Source: Cacconaster sp033811195
GTDB lineage: Bacteria > Bacteroidota > Bacteroidia > Bacteroidales > UBA932
Length of the DNA: 41,551 nucleotides
Assembly: GCA_033811195.1 (NCBI GenBank)
Contig: JAPXOZ010000015.1
Span: forward strand, 1-41,551
Reading direction: 5' to 3'
Shown here: positions 24,303 to 33,428 of the stretch, piece by piece
Layout: each line of letters starts with the position of its first letter
How positions within the stretch are numbered: position 1 is the stretch's first letter
Position numbers and translations under genes: made by a program
Notes under the pieces: generated by a model
Databases searched by the model: none
The model's input: the letters and a program-made list of their open reading frames with translations, nothing else
What the model was told of the DNA's origin: nothing

Positions 24303-25691
24303 TTATCTAAATGCCACTTTTCTTTCTGCTTCTACATCTTCGATAGTTTTAGCTAAGGGTTTACCGAGTATGCGGTTTCCTGTTTTTGTAATTAAGAGGT
24401 CTTCTTCGTTGCGGATACCGCCAAAGTCGCGGTATTTGTCAACTTTGTCGAAATTTATAAAATCAACATTGATTTTATTCGCTCTCCAATGGTCAATCAG
24501 TTCAGGAATGAAATAGATTCCCGGCTCGATGGTAATCACAAATCCGGGCTCAAGAGGCCTGCCCAATCGAAGTGATTTTAAGCCGAATTGGGTGCTTTTA
24601 GGCACATTGTCATATCCCACGATAACTTCTCCCAAATTTTCCATATCATGCACGTCCAATCCCATCAAGTGACCGGTTCCACATGGAAAAAATAGTGCGT
24701 GCGCTCCGTTTGCAACGGCTTCTTGAGTGTTGCCTTTGGTAAATCCGAGGGTTTTCAGTCCGTCGAAAATAGTTGCGCATACGTGCAAATGCACATCTTT
24801 GAAATTGACGTTGGGCTTCGCCATTTTAATGGCATTGTTGTGAGCCTCCAGTGTTATCTGATAAATCTCCTTCTGACGTTCGGTAAATTTTTTCGATACG
24901 GGAAATGTGCTACTCATATCTCCGGCATATCCCAAGGGTGTCTCATAGCCCGCATCCAGCAAAAAGAGTTGGCCCTCTTTTATGGTGTTACCGTGGTAAT
25001 GGTTGTGAAGAAATTGTCCATTTATAGTGGCAATAATGGGGAAAGAGAGATTTCCGCCCGCAGCAAGTGCTGTCTCATGGACCACAGCAGCCACCTGGGC
25101 TTCCGTCATTCCGGGTAGAGCAAAATTCATAGCTCTTTTGTGCATCTCCGAGGTTACGGTTACCGCTTTTTCAAGTTCAACAATCTCTTCCTCCGATTTG
25201 ATGTTGCGTTGATTAGCAATTGCTTCAATAAACTTCTTGCTGACTTTTGCCGAGATTTCTTCCTTTGAGTAACCCAAAAGATGATTTAACTTTAAAATAT
25301 GTTCCGGTCTATAAGGTGGCAGATAGTGAATTTTCTCCTTGTCGGTTTTTCTGAGCTTCTCAGTTAATTGTGATAAACCGGCGGTGTGCTTTACTCCTAC
25401 CCTATCAGCCAACTCCTGTATAGAGGGTTGTGAGCCGGTCCAAACAATTAAATCAATGGTAGCTTCACCGCCAAAGATATACTCTTTGTCTGCGTCGATA
25501 TCAATTATTGCAGCCAGATTGGGCTTGCTTATTCCGAAATAATAGAGAAAACTGCTATCCTGACGATAAAAATAGGTATTGTCTTCATAATTGATTCCAC
25601 ATTCGTCATTGCCGAGAAAAAGCAAGATTCCTGACTTAAATTGTTTTTTCAATTTTTCTCTTCTCGAGATATAAGTTTCTTTTGAGAACAT
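24303..25691 (-). CDS. pepP: Xaa-Pro aminopeptidase (aminopeptidase P)
   Basis: 462 residues: N-terminal AMP_N domain (1-150; LFLGNDECGINYEDNTYFYR) and a C-terminal pita-bread M24 domain. Metal ligands are visible: Asp in LLDAGYETPLGY, Asp in AGDMSSTFP, His in GTGHLMGLDVHD, Glu in TIEPGIYF and Glu in GGIRNEEDLLI. It removes the N-terminal residue from peptides with proline in position 2. Its neighbours, a DPP-IV-like peptidase and hydroxyproline dehydratase, point to breakdown of proline-rich, collagen-like peptides. Confidence 0.94.
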   Translation of the reverse strand: MFSKETYISRREKLKKQFKSGILLFLGNDECGINYEDNTYFYRQDSSFLYYFGISKPNLAAIIDIDADKEYIFGGEATIDLIVWTGSQPSIQELADRVGVKHTAGLSQLTEKLRKTDKEKIHYLPPYRPEHILKLNHLLGYSKEEISAKVSKKFIEAIANQRNIKSEEEIVELEKAVTVTSEMHKRAMNFALPGMTEAQVAAVVHETALAAGGNLSFPIIATINGQFLHNHYHGNTIKEGQLFLLDAGYETPLGYAGDMSSTFPVSKKFTERQKEIYQITLEAHNNAIKMAKPNVNFKDVHLHVCATIFDGLKTLGFTKGNTQEAVANGAHALFFPCGTGHLMGLDVHDMENLGEVIVGYDNVPKSTQFGLKSLRLGRPLEPGFVITIEPGIYFIPELIDHWRANKINVDFINFDKVDKYRDFGGIRNEEDLLITKTGNRILGKPLAKTIEDVEAERKVAFR

Positions 25692-25789
25692 AAGCGTTTG
25701 TTTTTATGATTGTTATTGATAATTCGCACATAACTGCTGTTGCTCCCGTAGCAAAGAGAGCAACACAAGCATACGAAAATAGTTATTTG

Positions 25790-28036
25790 TTACTTCTCAG
25801 TACCGGTGTTCTTATCGTTCCATTGAGGAGGCTCAATGTTGAGAATGTGCTTAACGAAGAAATCGCGACGTTTTCTCTCACCATATTTTCCTCCCATGGT
25901 ATGCCTTTCTCCCGGAAGCATCACAAGATCAAACTCCTTATCATGATCGATTAGTGCTTTTACCACCTGCATGGTGCTCGACGGGTCAACGTTGTTGTCC
26001 AAATCACTCATAATAAGCAGCAGTTTTCCTTCCAGAAGGTGAGCATTCTCCATATTGGAAGAGGCGGCGTAATGTTCGCCGATAGGGTATCCCATCCACT
26101 GCTCATTCCACCAGATTTTATCCATTCTATTGTCGTGACATGCACAGGCAGAAACGCCCACTTTGTAAAATTCGGGATGGAACAAAAGTGCTCCCATAGT
26201 GCTTTGTCCGCCTGCCGACATACCGTAAATACCCATATTGTCGATATTCATTTCGGGATATTTGGCGGCAGCAGCTTTGATCCATGCAATTCGATCGGGG
26301 AAACCGGCATCTTTCAAGTTTTGGAAGCATACATCATGGAAGGCTTTCGAGCGGTTTGCCGTTCCCATTCCGTCTATCATTACAAGGATAAATCCGAGTT
26401 CAGCGAGAGCAGATGTATATCGTTGCTCAATAGCGAAAAATTTGGGCACGTGTGAATTGTGCGGTCCTGCATATATATACTCGATAACAGGATATTTTTT
26501 CGACGGATCGAAATTGGAAGGGCGAACGATCATACCCCAAATATCGGTTTTCCCATCACGACCTTTAGCGCAGAAAACCTCGGGGGGATTCCATCCGGCC
26601 GCCTTAACGGCGGAAATATCGGGCTGCAAATCGGGTTTGTAGATAACTTTCCCGCCCTTCTCGACAGAACGTACAACCAAAGTCGGAGGCAAATCTACCC
26701 GTGAATAAGAATCGAACATATAGGCATAATCGTGTGAGAAAGTTACGCTATGGTGGGCATTTTCAGGCGTAAGAGGCACTATTTTGCCACTGTCTATATT
26801 TAGCAAATAATATTTTTCGAGATAAGGATCTTCACCTTTATCCATTCCGCACCCTATAAACAAAACTTGTCTCTTATCTTCATCCACCCTCACCACATCT
26901 TTAACGATCCACTCTCCTTTCGTCAGTTGTTTTTTAACTTTTCCCGAAAGGACATCATAGAGATAGAGATGACGCCACCCGTCACGTTCGGAAATCCAAA
27001 GCATCTCATTGGAATTTTCGAACCAATGTTGATACAGAGAATAGTAGTAGATGAAGGTATCGCACTCTTCATTGACAACTGGCCGCAGATCTCCCGAGAG
27101 ATTTCCTGCATAAATCACATATTGCTGATGTCCGCGTCTGTTAAAATCGAAAGTGAAAAATTCGCTGTTTTTGTTCCACCTGATATTGCCCAAATAGTAT
27201 TGTTGTTCCACGTTGGGAATATCGAAATGGACTATTTCACCCGTTTCAACCATAAAAAGTGCAGGCCGTCTTACGGGCAGAGCATCACCCGGCTTCGGAT
27301 ATTCATACTCTTCCGTGAAAGGTTGCAATTGAGTGGTGGGCGATGAAGCGATTAAGAGCAATTTCCTGTATTCCACAGGACTGTATTTGCTGCATACAAT
27401 TTTGCGCGAATCGGGCGACCAATAGATCTTTGAAGAGTAGTAAGCGTAGGGTGAGCCATCGTTGCTCAATTTCTTCCTCTCTCCCGTTTCAATATCCTTA
27501 ACCCACAGGTTCCCTTCGGAAATATAGGCCTCTTTTTTGCCATCCGGCGAAGGTACGGTTACTTTTTGGTCCTCTTTGTCAATAAGGCCCCAATAAGGTC
27601 TGATATAATTATTTTGTTTCTCACATTTAGCTACCTTATAATCGGACAAAGTCATAAAATGGTCCACATCGTCAATGGTGAAAAAGAGCGAATCTTTTTC
27701 CGGACGCAATCGGCGTACAGGAAGATTATTGGGATCAACTTTTCTATTAAGAAGCTCCGAAAGAGCCACGGACATACGTTCCCTATCGAATGCCGGTTTC
27801 TGAGTTCCCGTTACAGGATCAATTATAAAATACTCAGGCCCTTCCGGTGTCTGTGTCTCATAGGCAAACAGATGTGTTCTATAACCTGCCCTTACGTTTG
27901 CAGCACCATAATAGTATTTTGAAGTAAACACTTCGGCATAATTGTCAGCCCTATCGTATAGGCTTTCAATCCCTTGTGCCGACAGAATAAATGGAAAAAG
28001 CAAAAGTGCTATAACAAAAAAGTGTTTGTGTCTCAT
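25790..28036 (-). CDS. S9B-family prolyl peptidase (DPP-IV-like)
   Basis: 748 residues with a signal peptide (ending in SAQG). An N-terminal eight-bladed propeller region (about 50-500; KIYWSPDSRKIVCSKYSP, YLGNIRWNKNSEFFTF) precedes an alpha/beta-hydrolase domain. The catalytic Ser is in GIYGMSAGGQS, Asp in SDLDNNVDPSST and His in GERHTMGG. Periplasmic or surface DPP-IV enzymes of Bacteroidales release X-Pro dipeptides and feed amino-acid fermentation. A 7-bp hairpin (GTTGCTC/GAGCAAC, 25738-25763) lies downstream but lacks a T-run. Confidence 0.92.
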   Translation of the reverse strand: MRHKHFFVIALLLFPFILSAQGIESLYDRADNYAEVFTSKYYYGAANVRAGYRTHLFAYETQTPEGPEYFIIDPVTGTQKPAFDRERMSVALSELLNRKVDPNNLPVRRLRPEKDSLFFTIDDVDHFMTLSDYKVAKCEKQNNYIRPYWGLIDKEDQKVTVPSPDGKKEAYISEGNLWVKDIETGERKKLSNDGSPYAYYSSKIYWSPDSRKIVCSKYSPVEYRKLLLIASSPTTQLQPFTEEYEYPKPGDALPVRRPALFMVETGEIVHFDIPNVEQQYYLGNIRWNKNSEFFTFDFNRRGHQQYVIYAGNLSGDLRPVVNEECDTFIYYYSLYQHWFENSNEMLWISERDGWRHLYLYDVLSGKVKKQLTKGEWIVKDVVRVDEDKRQVLFIGCGMDKGEDPYLEKYYLLNIDSGKIVPLTPENAHHSVTFSHDYAYMFDSYSRVDLPPTLVVRSVEKGGKVIYKPDLQPDISAVKAAGWNPPEVFCAKGRDGKTDIWGMIVRPSNFDPSKKYPVIEYIYAGPHNSHVPKFFAIEQRYTSALAELGFILVMIDGMGTANRSKAFHDVCFQNLKDAGFPDRIAWIKAAAAKYPEMNIDNMGIYGMSAGGQSTMGALLFHPEFYKVGVSACACHDNRMDKIWWNEQWMGYPIGEHYAASSNMENAHLLEGKLLLIMSDLDNNVDPSSTMQVVKALIDHDKEFDLVMLPGERHTMGGKYGERKRRDFFVKHILNIEPPQWNDKNTGTEK

Positions 28037-28088
28037 AGTTGATATATTTATTTTTATTTTAGTTAAAACATTGAATTAAGGCGACTTT

Positions 28089-28991
28089 TTAACCGCCGAT
28101 AACGACATTGAATCCGTTATTGGTAAAAGTATTTACTATTTCCAATTGCCTCTCTTTACTAGGCTCGGACAACCCGTTATCATCATAAATTCTTCCGAGT
28201 TTCTCATATTTATTCGCTGCGATGTTGTGATAAGGCAGCAGTCCCACCATATCGGGCTGTCGCTTTAGCGATTTTATAAAGCCGATTGTAGCATTAATGT
28301 TGTCATCCGTACTGCTTACTCCCTCAATCAAGGGAATTCGGATATGGTAAGCTTTATCGTTTTCAGCAATAAAATGAAGATTTTCGAGAATGATCGCATT
28401 GTCCACTCCAACCCATTTCCGATGTATATCTGCATCTAAATGTTTTAAATCGTATAAAAACAAGTCAGTATGCGGTAAAATATCTTCAATTACCGATTTT
28501 GTTGCATATCCCGATGTATCCACAGCTCTATGAATACCCTCTCCCCCACATTTTACCAGCAATCTTTTCAACTCTTGGGGATAAGCCAACGGCTCTCCAC
28601 CGGAAAAAGTAACTCCCCCACCTGAGGAATCCATAATGGCGGTTTCTTTCAAAATAGCTGCCATTACTTCATCTTCCGTATATTTTCGTCCGCTCATTTC
28701 CATCGCTTTCGTGGGACATACTAAGGCACATTTACCACAAACAGTACACTTTGTGAAGTCGGTTTGGATACCGTCGGCAGTTAAGACAAGTGCCTCTTCG
28801 GGACAAATATTCACACATGACGAGCAACCGATACACTTTCTTTTGTTGTAAAATTTCTCGGCTTTAAACGACTGGCTTTCAGGATTGTGACACCACAGGC
28901 ACGACAACGGGCATCCTTTGAAAAAAACCGTTACACGAATGCCGGGGCCGTCGTTGATGGAGTAACGCTTTATATCGAACAAAAAAGCCAT
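28089..28991 (-). CDS. Glycyl-radical enzyme activating protein (radical SAM)
   Basis: 300 residues. The radical SAM cluster motif is C27-x3-C31-x2-C34 (FKGCPLSCLWCHNPES). Two further 4Fe-4S ferredoxin motifs follow (CIGCSSCVNICP and CTVCGKCALVCP), as in activases of the non-PFL glycyl-radical enzymes. GGVTFSGGEPLAYP is the SAM-binding motif. It generates the glycyl radical on the dehydratase encoded 160 bp upstream; the two are separated by a GAGTTnn array. Oxygen-sensitive, anaerobic function. Confidence 0.93.
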   Translation of the reverse strand: MAFLFDIKRYSINDGPGIRVTVFFKGCPLSCLWCHNPESQSFKAEKFYNKRKCIGCSSCVNICPEEALVLTADGIQTDFTKCTVCGKCALVCPTKAMEMSGRKYTEDEVMAAILKETAIMDSSGGGVTFSGGEPLAYPQELKRLLVKCGGEGIHRAVDTSGYATKSVIEDILPHTDLFLYDLKHLDADIHRKWVGVDNAIILENLHFIAENDKAYHIRIPLIEGVSSTDDNINATIGFIKSLKRQPDMVGLLPYHNIAANKYEKLGRIYDDNGLSEPSKERQLEIVNTFTNNGFNVVIGG

Positions 28992-28994
28992 TAT

Positions 28995-29092
28995 GTGAGT
29001 TCCGAGTTCTGAGTATGGAGTATTGAGTTAGTTCTGAGTTCTGAGTATGGAGTATTGAGTTAGTTCGAGTTCCGAGTTCTGAGCTCTGAGGC
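28995..29092. repeat. GAGTTnn array with duplicated 31-bp unit
   Basis: Units GAGTTCC, GAGTTCT, GAGTATG, GAGTATT and GAGTTAG fill the gap between activase and dehydratase. A block of about 31 bp (TGAGTATGGAGTATTGAGTT followed by AGTTC) appears twice in tandem, evidence of slippage or unequal exchange. The minus-strand reading frame through it (28879-29133) starts with TTG and is not a credible gene. Confidence 0.8.
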
Positions 29093-29152
29093 AAGAATAG
29101 TAATGCTATGATAAACAGCGACTTCTTAATCAACTATACTCTATATTTCACT

Positions 29153-31609
29153 TTAAAACGATCGGTTTTCGGTGCGATCAATAATCTCCTGTTTCAAATT
29201 CTCGGCAATATCGTTGAAGTAGTCGCTATAACCGGCTACTCTGACCAGCAAATCCCTGTAGTCTTCAGGATTCTCCCTTGCGGCCAGTAAGGTTGCAGTA
29301 TCCACAATGTTAAACTGCACATGATGTCCTCCAAGCGCAAAGTAAGTGCGAATTAACTTGCCCAATTTCACCACATCTTCCTCACGCTTCATAAGGCTTG
29401 GCAGGAAACGCATGTTCAGTAGTGTTCCTCCCGATTTCACTTGGTCTAATTTTCCAAGCGAACGTATAACTGCAGTCGGGCCATGCGTATCAGCACCATG
29501 TGAGGGCGATGTCCCGTCAGAAATGGCTTTCCCTGCCAAACGTCCGTTGGGAGTTGCACCCATTATGTTGCCGAAATAGTTATGACAAGTAGTTGAAAGC
29601 ATATTCAAATGATATTTGCCACCCTTTTTACCGTTGGGACGGCCATCTATCAATTTAAACAGATCTTCATAAACTCTCACTGCAATATCATCGGCGTAAT
29701 CGTCATCGTTGCCGAAGAAAGGGGTGTTGTTCAGAATTCGCTGACGCAACACCTCTTCACCTTCAAAGTTTACGGAAATGGCATGAAGCAGGGTATCCAT
29801 AGTGATGGATTTATCCTCGAAAACATGCTTCTTTAAAACCGACAACGAGTCGGTTATAGTGCCTAGTCCTGTACATTGGATATAGGTGGTATTGTATCGT
29901 GGTCCGGCGTTATAATAATCTCGTCCCTTTTTTATACAGTCGTCGGTAATTACCGATAAAAAAGTAGCCGGCGCATATTTGGCAAACATGCGGTCGATAT
30001 AGTTGTTAATCCGTATTTTCAGATCTATGATATATTTCAACTGTGTATGAAATGCGTCATAAAGTTCTTCAAAGGATTTGAAATTGCGCGGATCGCCCGT
30101 TTCAATACTGACTTTTTTACCCGTTACGGGATTTATTCCGTTGTTTAGTGTAACTTCAAGGATTTTAGGCACATTCAGGTAACCTGTAAGCAAGAATGCC
30201 TCTTTTCCGAAAGCACCTACCTCAATACATCCGCTGCAACCCCCTTCACGGGCATCATTGATTGATTTTCCTGAACGCAACATCTCCTGGATAAAGATAT
30301 CCGGGTTGAAAACGGAAGGATAACCGTGTCCCTGACGAATAACCTTAATCGCAGCATGCAAGAATTTATCCGGTGTACAAGAGGCAATATGTACCGAATT
30401 ACCCGGTTGAAGGATATGCAACTCTTCAATAATTTCAAGCATAATATAGGAAACCTCATTAACGCCATCCGATCCATCAGGTTTCACACCACCAATATTG
30501 ATGTTGGTAAAATCGTTGTATGTACCGCTCTCGCTTGCGGTGACACCCACTTTTGGAGGTGCAGGCTGATTGTTTACCTTTATCCAGAAACAGGAGAGAA
30601 GCTCTTTTGCCTCTTCGCGTGTGAGTGTTCCGTTGGCTACATCATTTTTGTAAAAAGGAGCAAGATGCTGGTCGAAGTGTCCGGGGTTAAAGGCATCCCA
30701 GCCGTTCAGTTCGATGATTACTCCCAAATGCATAAACCAATACATTTGAATAGCCTCCCAGAAATTGCGCGGTTTATTTGCAGGAACCCAACGACAAACT
30801 TCTGCTATCTGCAAGAGTTCTTTTTTTCGCTTCGGATCCTTCTCCTCTCCGGCCATCTCTTCGGCTTTTTCGGCGTATCGCTCAGCTAACCTGATAATAG
30901 CATCGCAAGAGACCGCCATAGCTTTCAACTGCTCTTCCTTATCTGTGGCTTCAGGGTCGTTGAAGTAATCCAAATTGGCTATCTCTTCATTGATCTCCTT
31001 TTTGAAATCGAGCATCCCCTTTTTATAAACTTTACCATCCAGACAGGTGTGTCCCGGTGCGCGTTGCTCCATAAATTCCGTAAAGAGTCCGGCTTCGTAT
31101 GCAGCTCTCCACTCATCGGGCACGAAATTGAAAATACGCTCGCGTTGGGTGCGGCCTTCCCAATAGGGAATAACTTCTTTTCGATAAATTTCAATATCCT
31201 CTTGGCTGATAGTATAGCGCTGTTGGTCGCGTGTATTGAGCACATTTAGATCTTCCACCGTATGGCAGGTAAGTTCCGGAAATGTGGAGACAGCTTTCGG
31301 CTTTTCGCCCCTCTCTCCTACTATTAGCTCATTTTTACCGATGTAAATAGTTTTTTTCTCGCAAATTTCCAGAAAGTTCAGGGCGCGCATCATCGGAATG
31401 GAATATTTTCCATTGTTTTCCTTGTAAAATCGGGTGGTTATCAGTGCACGCTCGATGGACAAGGTTGCGGGTGTTGTAACACTCTCCTCCCTTAAATCCT
31501 GTATGCGTCGGTTCATACCCGGTTTTTTATGATATTCTTTGTAGAAATTGCCTTCCTGATTCGATTTTCGTTCAGGTATGCGGTTTTGTGTCATTATTGT
31601 CTCTAACAT
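29153..31609 (-). CDS. hypD: Glycyl-radical dehydratase, probably trans-4-hydroxy-L-proline dehydratase
   Basis: 818 residues; start ATG at 31609, though the Met at 31594 is also possible. The C-terminal glycyl-radical motif is RVAG793YSDYF and the active-site Cys461 is in GGCSGCIEVGAFGKEA. The C-x-E motif excludes pyruvate formate-lyase (CC) and marks a dehydratase-type enzyme. Residues I recall as active-site in the Clostridioides HypD structure (H160, D278, S334, F340, C434, E436, Y450) all have counterparts here at a constant offset of 27: H187, D305, S361, F367, C461, E463, Y477. HypD converts 4-hydroxyproline to pyrroline-5-carboxylate. No proC is in the window. Confidence 0.85.
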   Translation of the reverse strand: MLETIMTQNRIPERKSNQEGNFYKEYHKKPGMNRRIQDLREESVTTPATLSIERALITTRFYKENNGKYSIPMMRALNFLEICEKKTIYIGKNELIVGERGEKPKAVSTFPELTCHTVEDLNVLNTRDQQRYTISQEDIEIYRKEVIPYWEGRTQRERIFNFVPDEWRAAYEAGLFTEFMEQRAPGHTCLDGKVYKKGMLDFKKEINEEIANLDYFNDPEATDKEEQLKAMAVSCDAIIRLAERYAEKAEEMAGEEKDPKRKKELLQIAEVCRWVPANKPRNFWEAIQMYWFMHLGVIIELNGWDAFNPGHFDQHLAPFYKNDVANGTLTREEAKELLSCFWIKVNNQPAPPKVGVTASESGTYNDFTNINIGGVKPDGSDGVNEVSYIMLEIIEELHILQPGNSVHIASCTPDKFLHAAIKVIRQGHGYPSVFNPDIFIQEMLRSGKSINDAREGGCSGCIEVGAFGKEAFLLTGYLNVPKILEVTLNNGINPVTGKKVSIETGDPRNFKSFEELYDAFHTQLKYIIDLKIRINNYIDRMFAKYAPATFLSVITDDCIKKGRDYYNAGPRYNTTYIQCTGLGTITDSLSVLKKHVFEDKSITMDTLLHAISVNFEGEEVLRQRILNNTPFFGNDDDYADDIAVRVYEDLFKLIDGRPNGKKGGKYHLNMLSTTCHNYFGNIMGATPNGRLAGKAISDGTSPSHGADTHGPTAVIRSLGKLDQVKSGGTLLNMRFLPSLMKREEDVVKLGKLIRTYFALGGHHVQFNIVDTATLLAARENPEDYRDLLVRVAGYSDYFNDIAENLKQEIIDRTENRSF

Positions 31610-31687
31610 TTCTTTGCTTTTTTTTAGATGAAATGTAAAGATAATTAATATTTTTAGATTTGTGCGATTCGGATCTCTTTGACTTGA

Positions 31688-31765
31688 GATTTCGAAAATT
31701 TTGCGGCAAAAATTCAGCTATTGGATTATAAGAATATGGGAAGGATGTTTCGATACAGCCACTAA
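31688..31765 (+). pseudogene. Short C-terminal remnant of AAA/DUF4143-type ATPase
   Basis: In one frame, 25 codons read DFENFAAKIQLLDYKNMGRM-FRYSH and stop; a TGA stands directly before them. They align with the end of the remnant at 9563-9737 (DFENDTAEIQLLNYKNMGRLF). Nothing else of the gene is left. Confidence 0.5.
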
Positions 31766-31772
31766 GAAATTG

Positions 31773-31818
31773 GGACAAATTATCTGTTATTTGTCCTAAA
31801 TTATGGGTGATTTTGTCC
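31773..31818. promoter_or_regulatory. Three TTTGTCC half-sites
   Basis: GGACAAAT (31773-31780) and ATTTGTCC (31789-31796) form a perfect 8-bp inverted repeat. A third TTTGTCC follows at 31812-31818, 22 bp after the second. It lies in the divergent region between hypD and the lipoprotein island, so it may be a regulator site for either. No binder is known. Confidence 0.35.
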
Positions 31819-31883
31819 CGTATTGTGCGAAAATAGCAACTCAGTATAGACAGTCTGTTGGCTTCTGTGATCGGTTATTGAGT

Positions 31884-31938
31884 TTCGGTTGCTGAACTTG
31901 CTGCCATTGAGCAGCCTCTTAATACCTAAGCAACCGAA
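31884..31938. other. Nested stem-loop in divergent intergenic region
   Basis: TTCGGTTGCT (31884-31893) pairs with AGCAACCGAA (31929-31938), and inside it GCTGC (31900-31904) pairs with GCAGC (31911-31915). No T-run follows, so it is not an obvious terminator. It could be a structured 5' leader or a recombination site. The rest of 31610-32039 shows no convincing gene. Confidence 0.45.
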
Positions 31939-32039
31939 GTAGATGGAGATGTCTAACCAACTGATTTATAAAAAAATAATTTTTTTTTATACAATTTTTT
32001 CCATTATCTTGCGTTTATATATAAAAGGGGACATTTTGG

Positions 32040-32156
32040 ATGAAGAGCGTATATAGATATTTTATACTCGCTATCACTCTGTTTTTATTCTGTAAACTAT
32101 ACTTTAACACAAGGCAGAAAAGAGAGCACTGTCTATATTACGTTGATTATAAATAA
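32040..32156 (+). CDS. Small membrane peptide, 38 aa, uncertain
   Basis: ATG at 32040 opens MKSVYRYFILAITLFLFCKL followed by YFNTRQKREHCLYYVDYK and TAA at 32156. One hydrophobic helix (about 7-20) is flanked by basic residues. It lies 26 bp before the PPC lipoprotein gene and in the same direction. No homologue is recognised and the AT-rich context makes a chance frame possible. Confidence 0.3.
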   Translation: MKSVYRYFILAITLFLFCKLYFNTRQKREHCLYYVDYK

Positions 32157-32609
32157 AATAATTATTTTTAAAACGAAACGCTATGAGAACTAAAAAACAG
32201 ACCGAAAAGTCTAAAAATCACTTTTCATTACTGACAATTCTTTTTTTGGCATTATCATTTATTGTAGTATCCTGTGACTTTGAGATTGATATTGATGATA
32301 TCGTCGATCCTATAGTCACTGCTGACAAGTATGAACCTAACAACAAACTATCTGAAGCCTACGCAATCACCTTAGGCACTAAATACAACGCTAAGATTAG
32401 TGATGTTACAGATGACGATTGGTTTAAAATAACCCCGTCACATGGCAAAGATACTTACGATAAAGTGCAAATCAGTGTAACCGATGTCTCTGCTGATTTA
32501 AAGATTCGTATGGAGCTTTACGATGTTAATGGCAAAAGCCTTGTGTCACATGGCACGTCAACAGGAGGACAGAGTTTAACTTATACAATTGCCACACCCG
32601 GTGTTGAAT

Positions 32610-32635
32610 ATTACATCCGCTAAAGCGGATGTAAT
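32610..32635. other. Perfect 12-bp palindrome containing the premature stop
   Basis: ATTACATCCGCT - AA - AGCGGATGTAAT. The right arm replaces the sequence seen in the two later repeats (which there encodes VFGWD), while gene length and frame are unchanged. Only the repeat copy with the stop has the palindrome. Confidence 0.85.
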
Positions 32636-32691
32636 GGATCGTATTATGACCATAAAACGACCGGTAGTTACTCCTTTACCGTTTCTAATTT

Positions 32692-33428
32692 GAATGCCAA
32701 CGATGAATTCGCACCGAACCATACTATCGAAACGGCTAAATCTATTGAACTTGGGAAATCTTATAAGGGGGTAATTGTATCAAAATATGAAGATGATTAT
32801 TATAAATTTACGAATCCTAAACCCGGCCAATGGATTACCTTTACCATTAGCTTAACCAATATATCCGAAGATTTAAAGGTAAAATTTAACCTTTACAGAG
32901 CCGACAAGTCATTATCTTATTCTGTAGGTGCTACTACTGCAGGGGGAGACCTTTCACACACCTTTGTTTCTACACAGGATGAGTTTTATCTGCAAGTATT
33001 TGGATGGGATGGATCGTATTATGACCATGCGTCGAGTGGTAGTTATACATTGAATGTTACAGCTGTGAATGCCAATGATGAATTCGCACCGAACCATACT
33101 ATCGAAACGGCTAAATCTCTTGAATTTGGGAAATCCTATAAGGGGGTTCTTGTATCAAAATATGAAGATGATTATTATAAATTTACGAATCCTAAACCCG
33201 GCACTTGGAATTCCTATACCATTAACTTAACCAATATATCCGAAGACTTAAAGGTTAAAATTTGCCTTTACAGAGCCGACAAGTCATTATCTTATTCCGT
33301 AGGTGCTACTACTGCAGGAGGAGACCTTTCATATACCTTTGTTTCTAAACAGGATGAATTTTATCTGCAAGTATTTGGATGGGATGGATCGTATTATGAC
33401 CATGCGTCGAGTGGTAGTTATACATTGA
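32692..33428 (+). repeat. Tandem 375-bp PPC-domain duplication
   Basis: Units start at 32692 and 33067 (GAATGCCAA...GATGAATTCGC). They are nearly identical over most of 125 codons, with silent and a few replacement changes, so the duplication is recent. Each encodes one PPC domain ending in GWDGSYYDHASSGSYTL. Confidence 0.85.

Noticed and set aside
28879..29133. Minus-strand 84-aa frame with a signal-peptide-like start
   Set aside because: It begins with TTG, consists largely of GAGTTnn repeat translation and then overlaps the activase gene in another frame.
29153..31609. Pyruvate formate-lyase
   Set aside because: The active site has C-x-E rather than Cys-Cys, and the other residues fit a dehydratase of HypD type.
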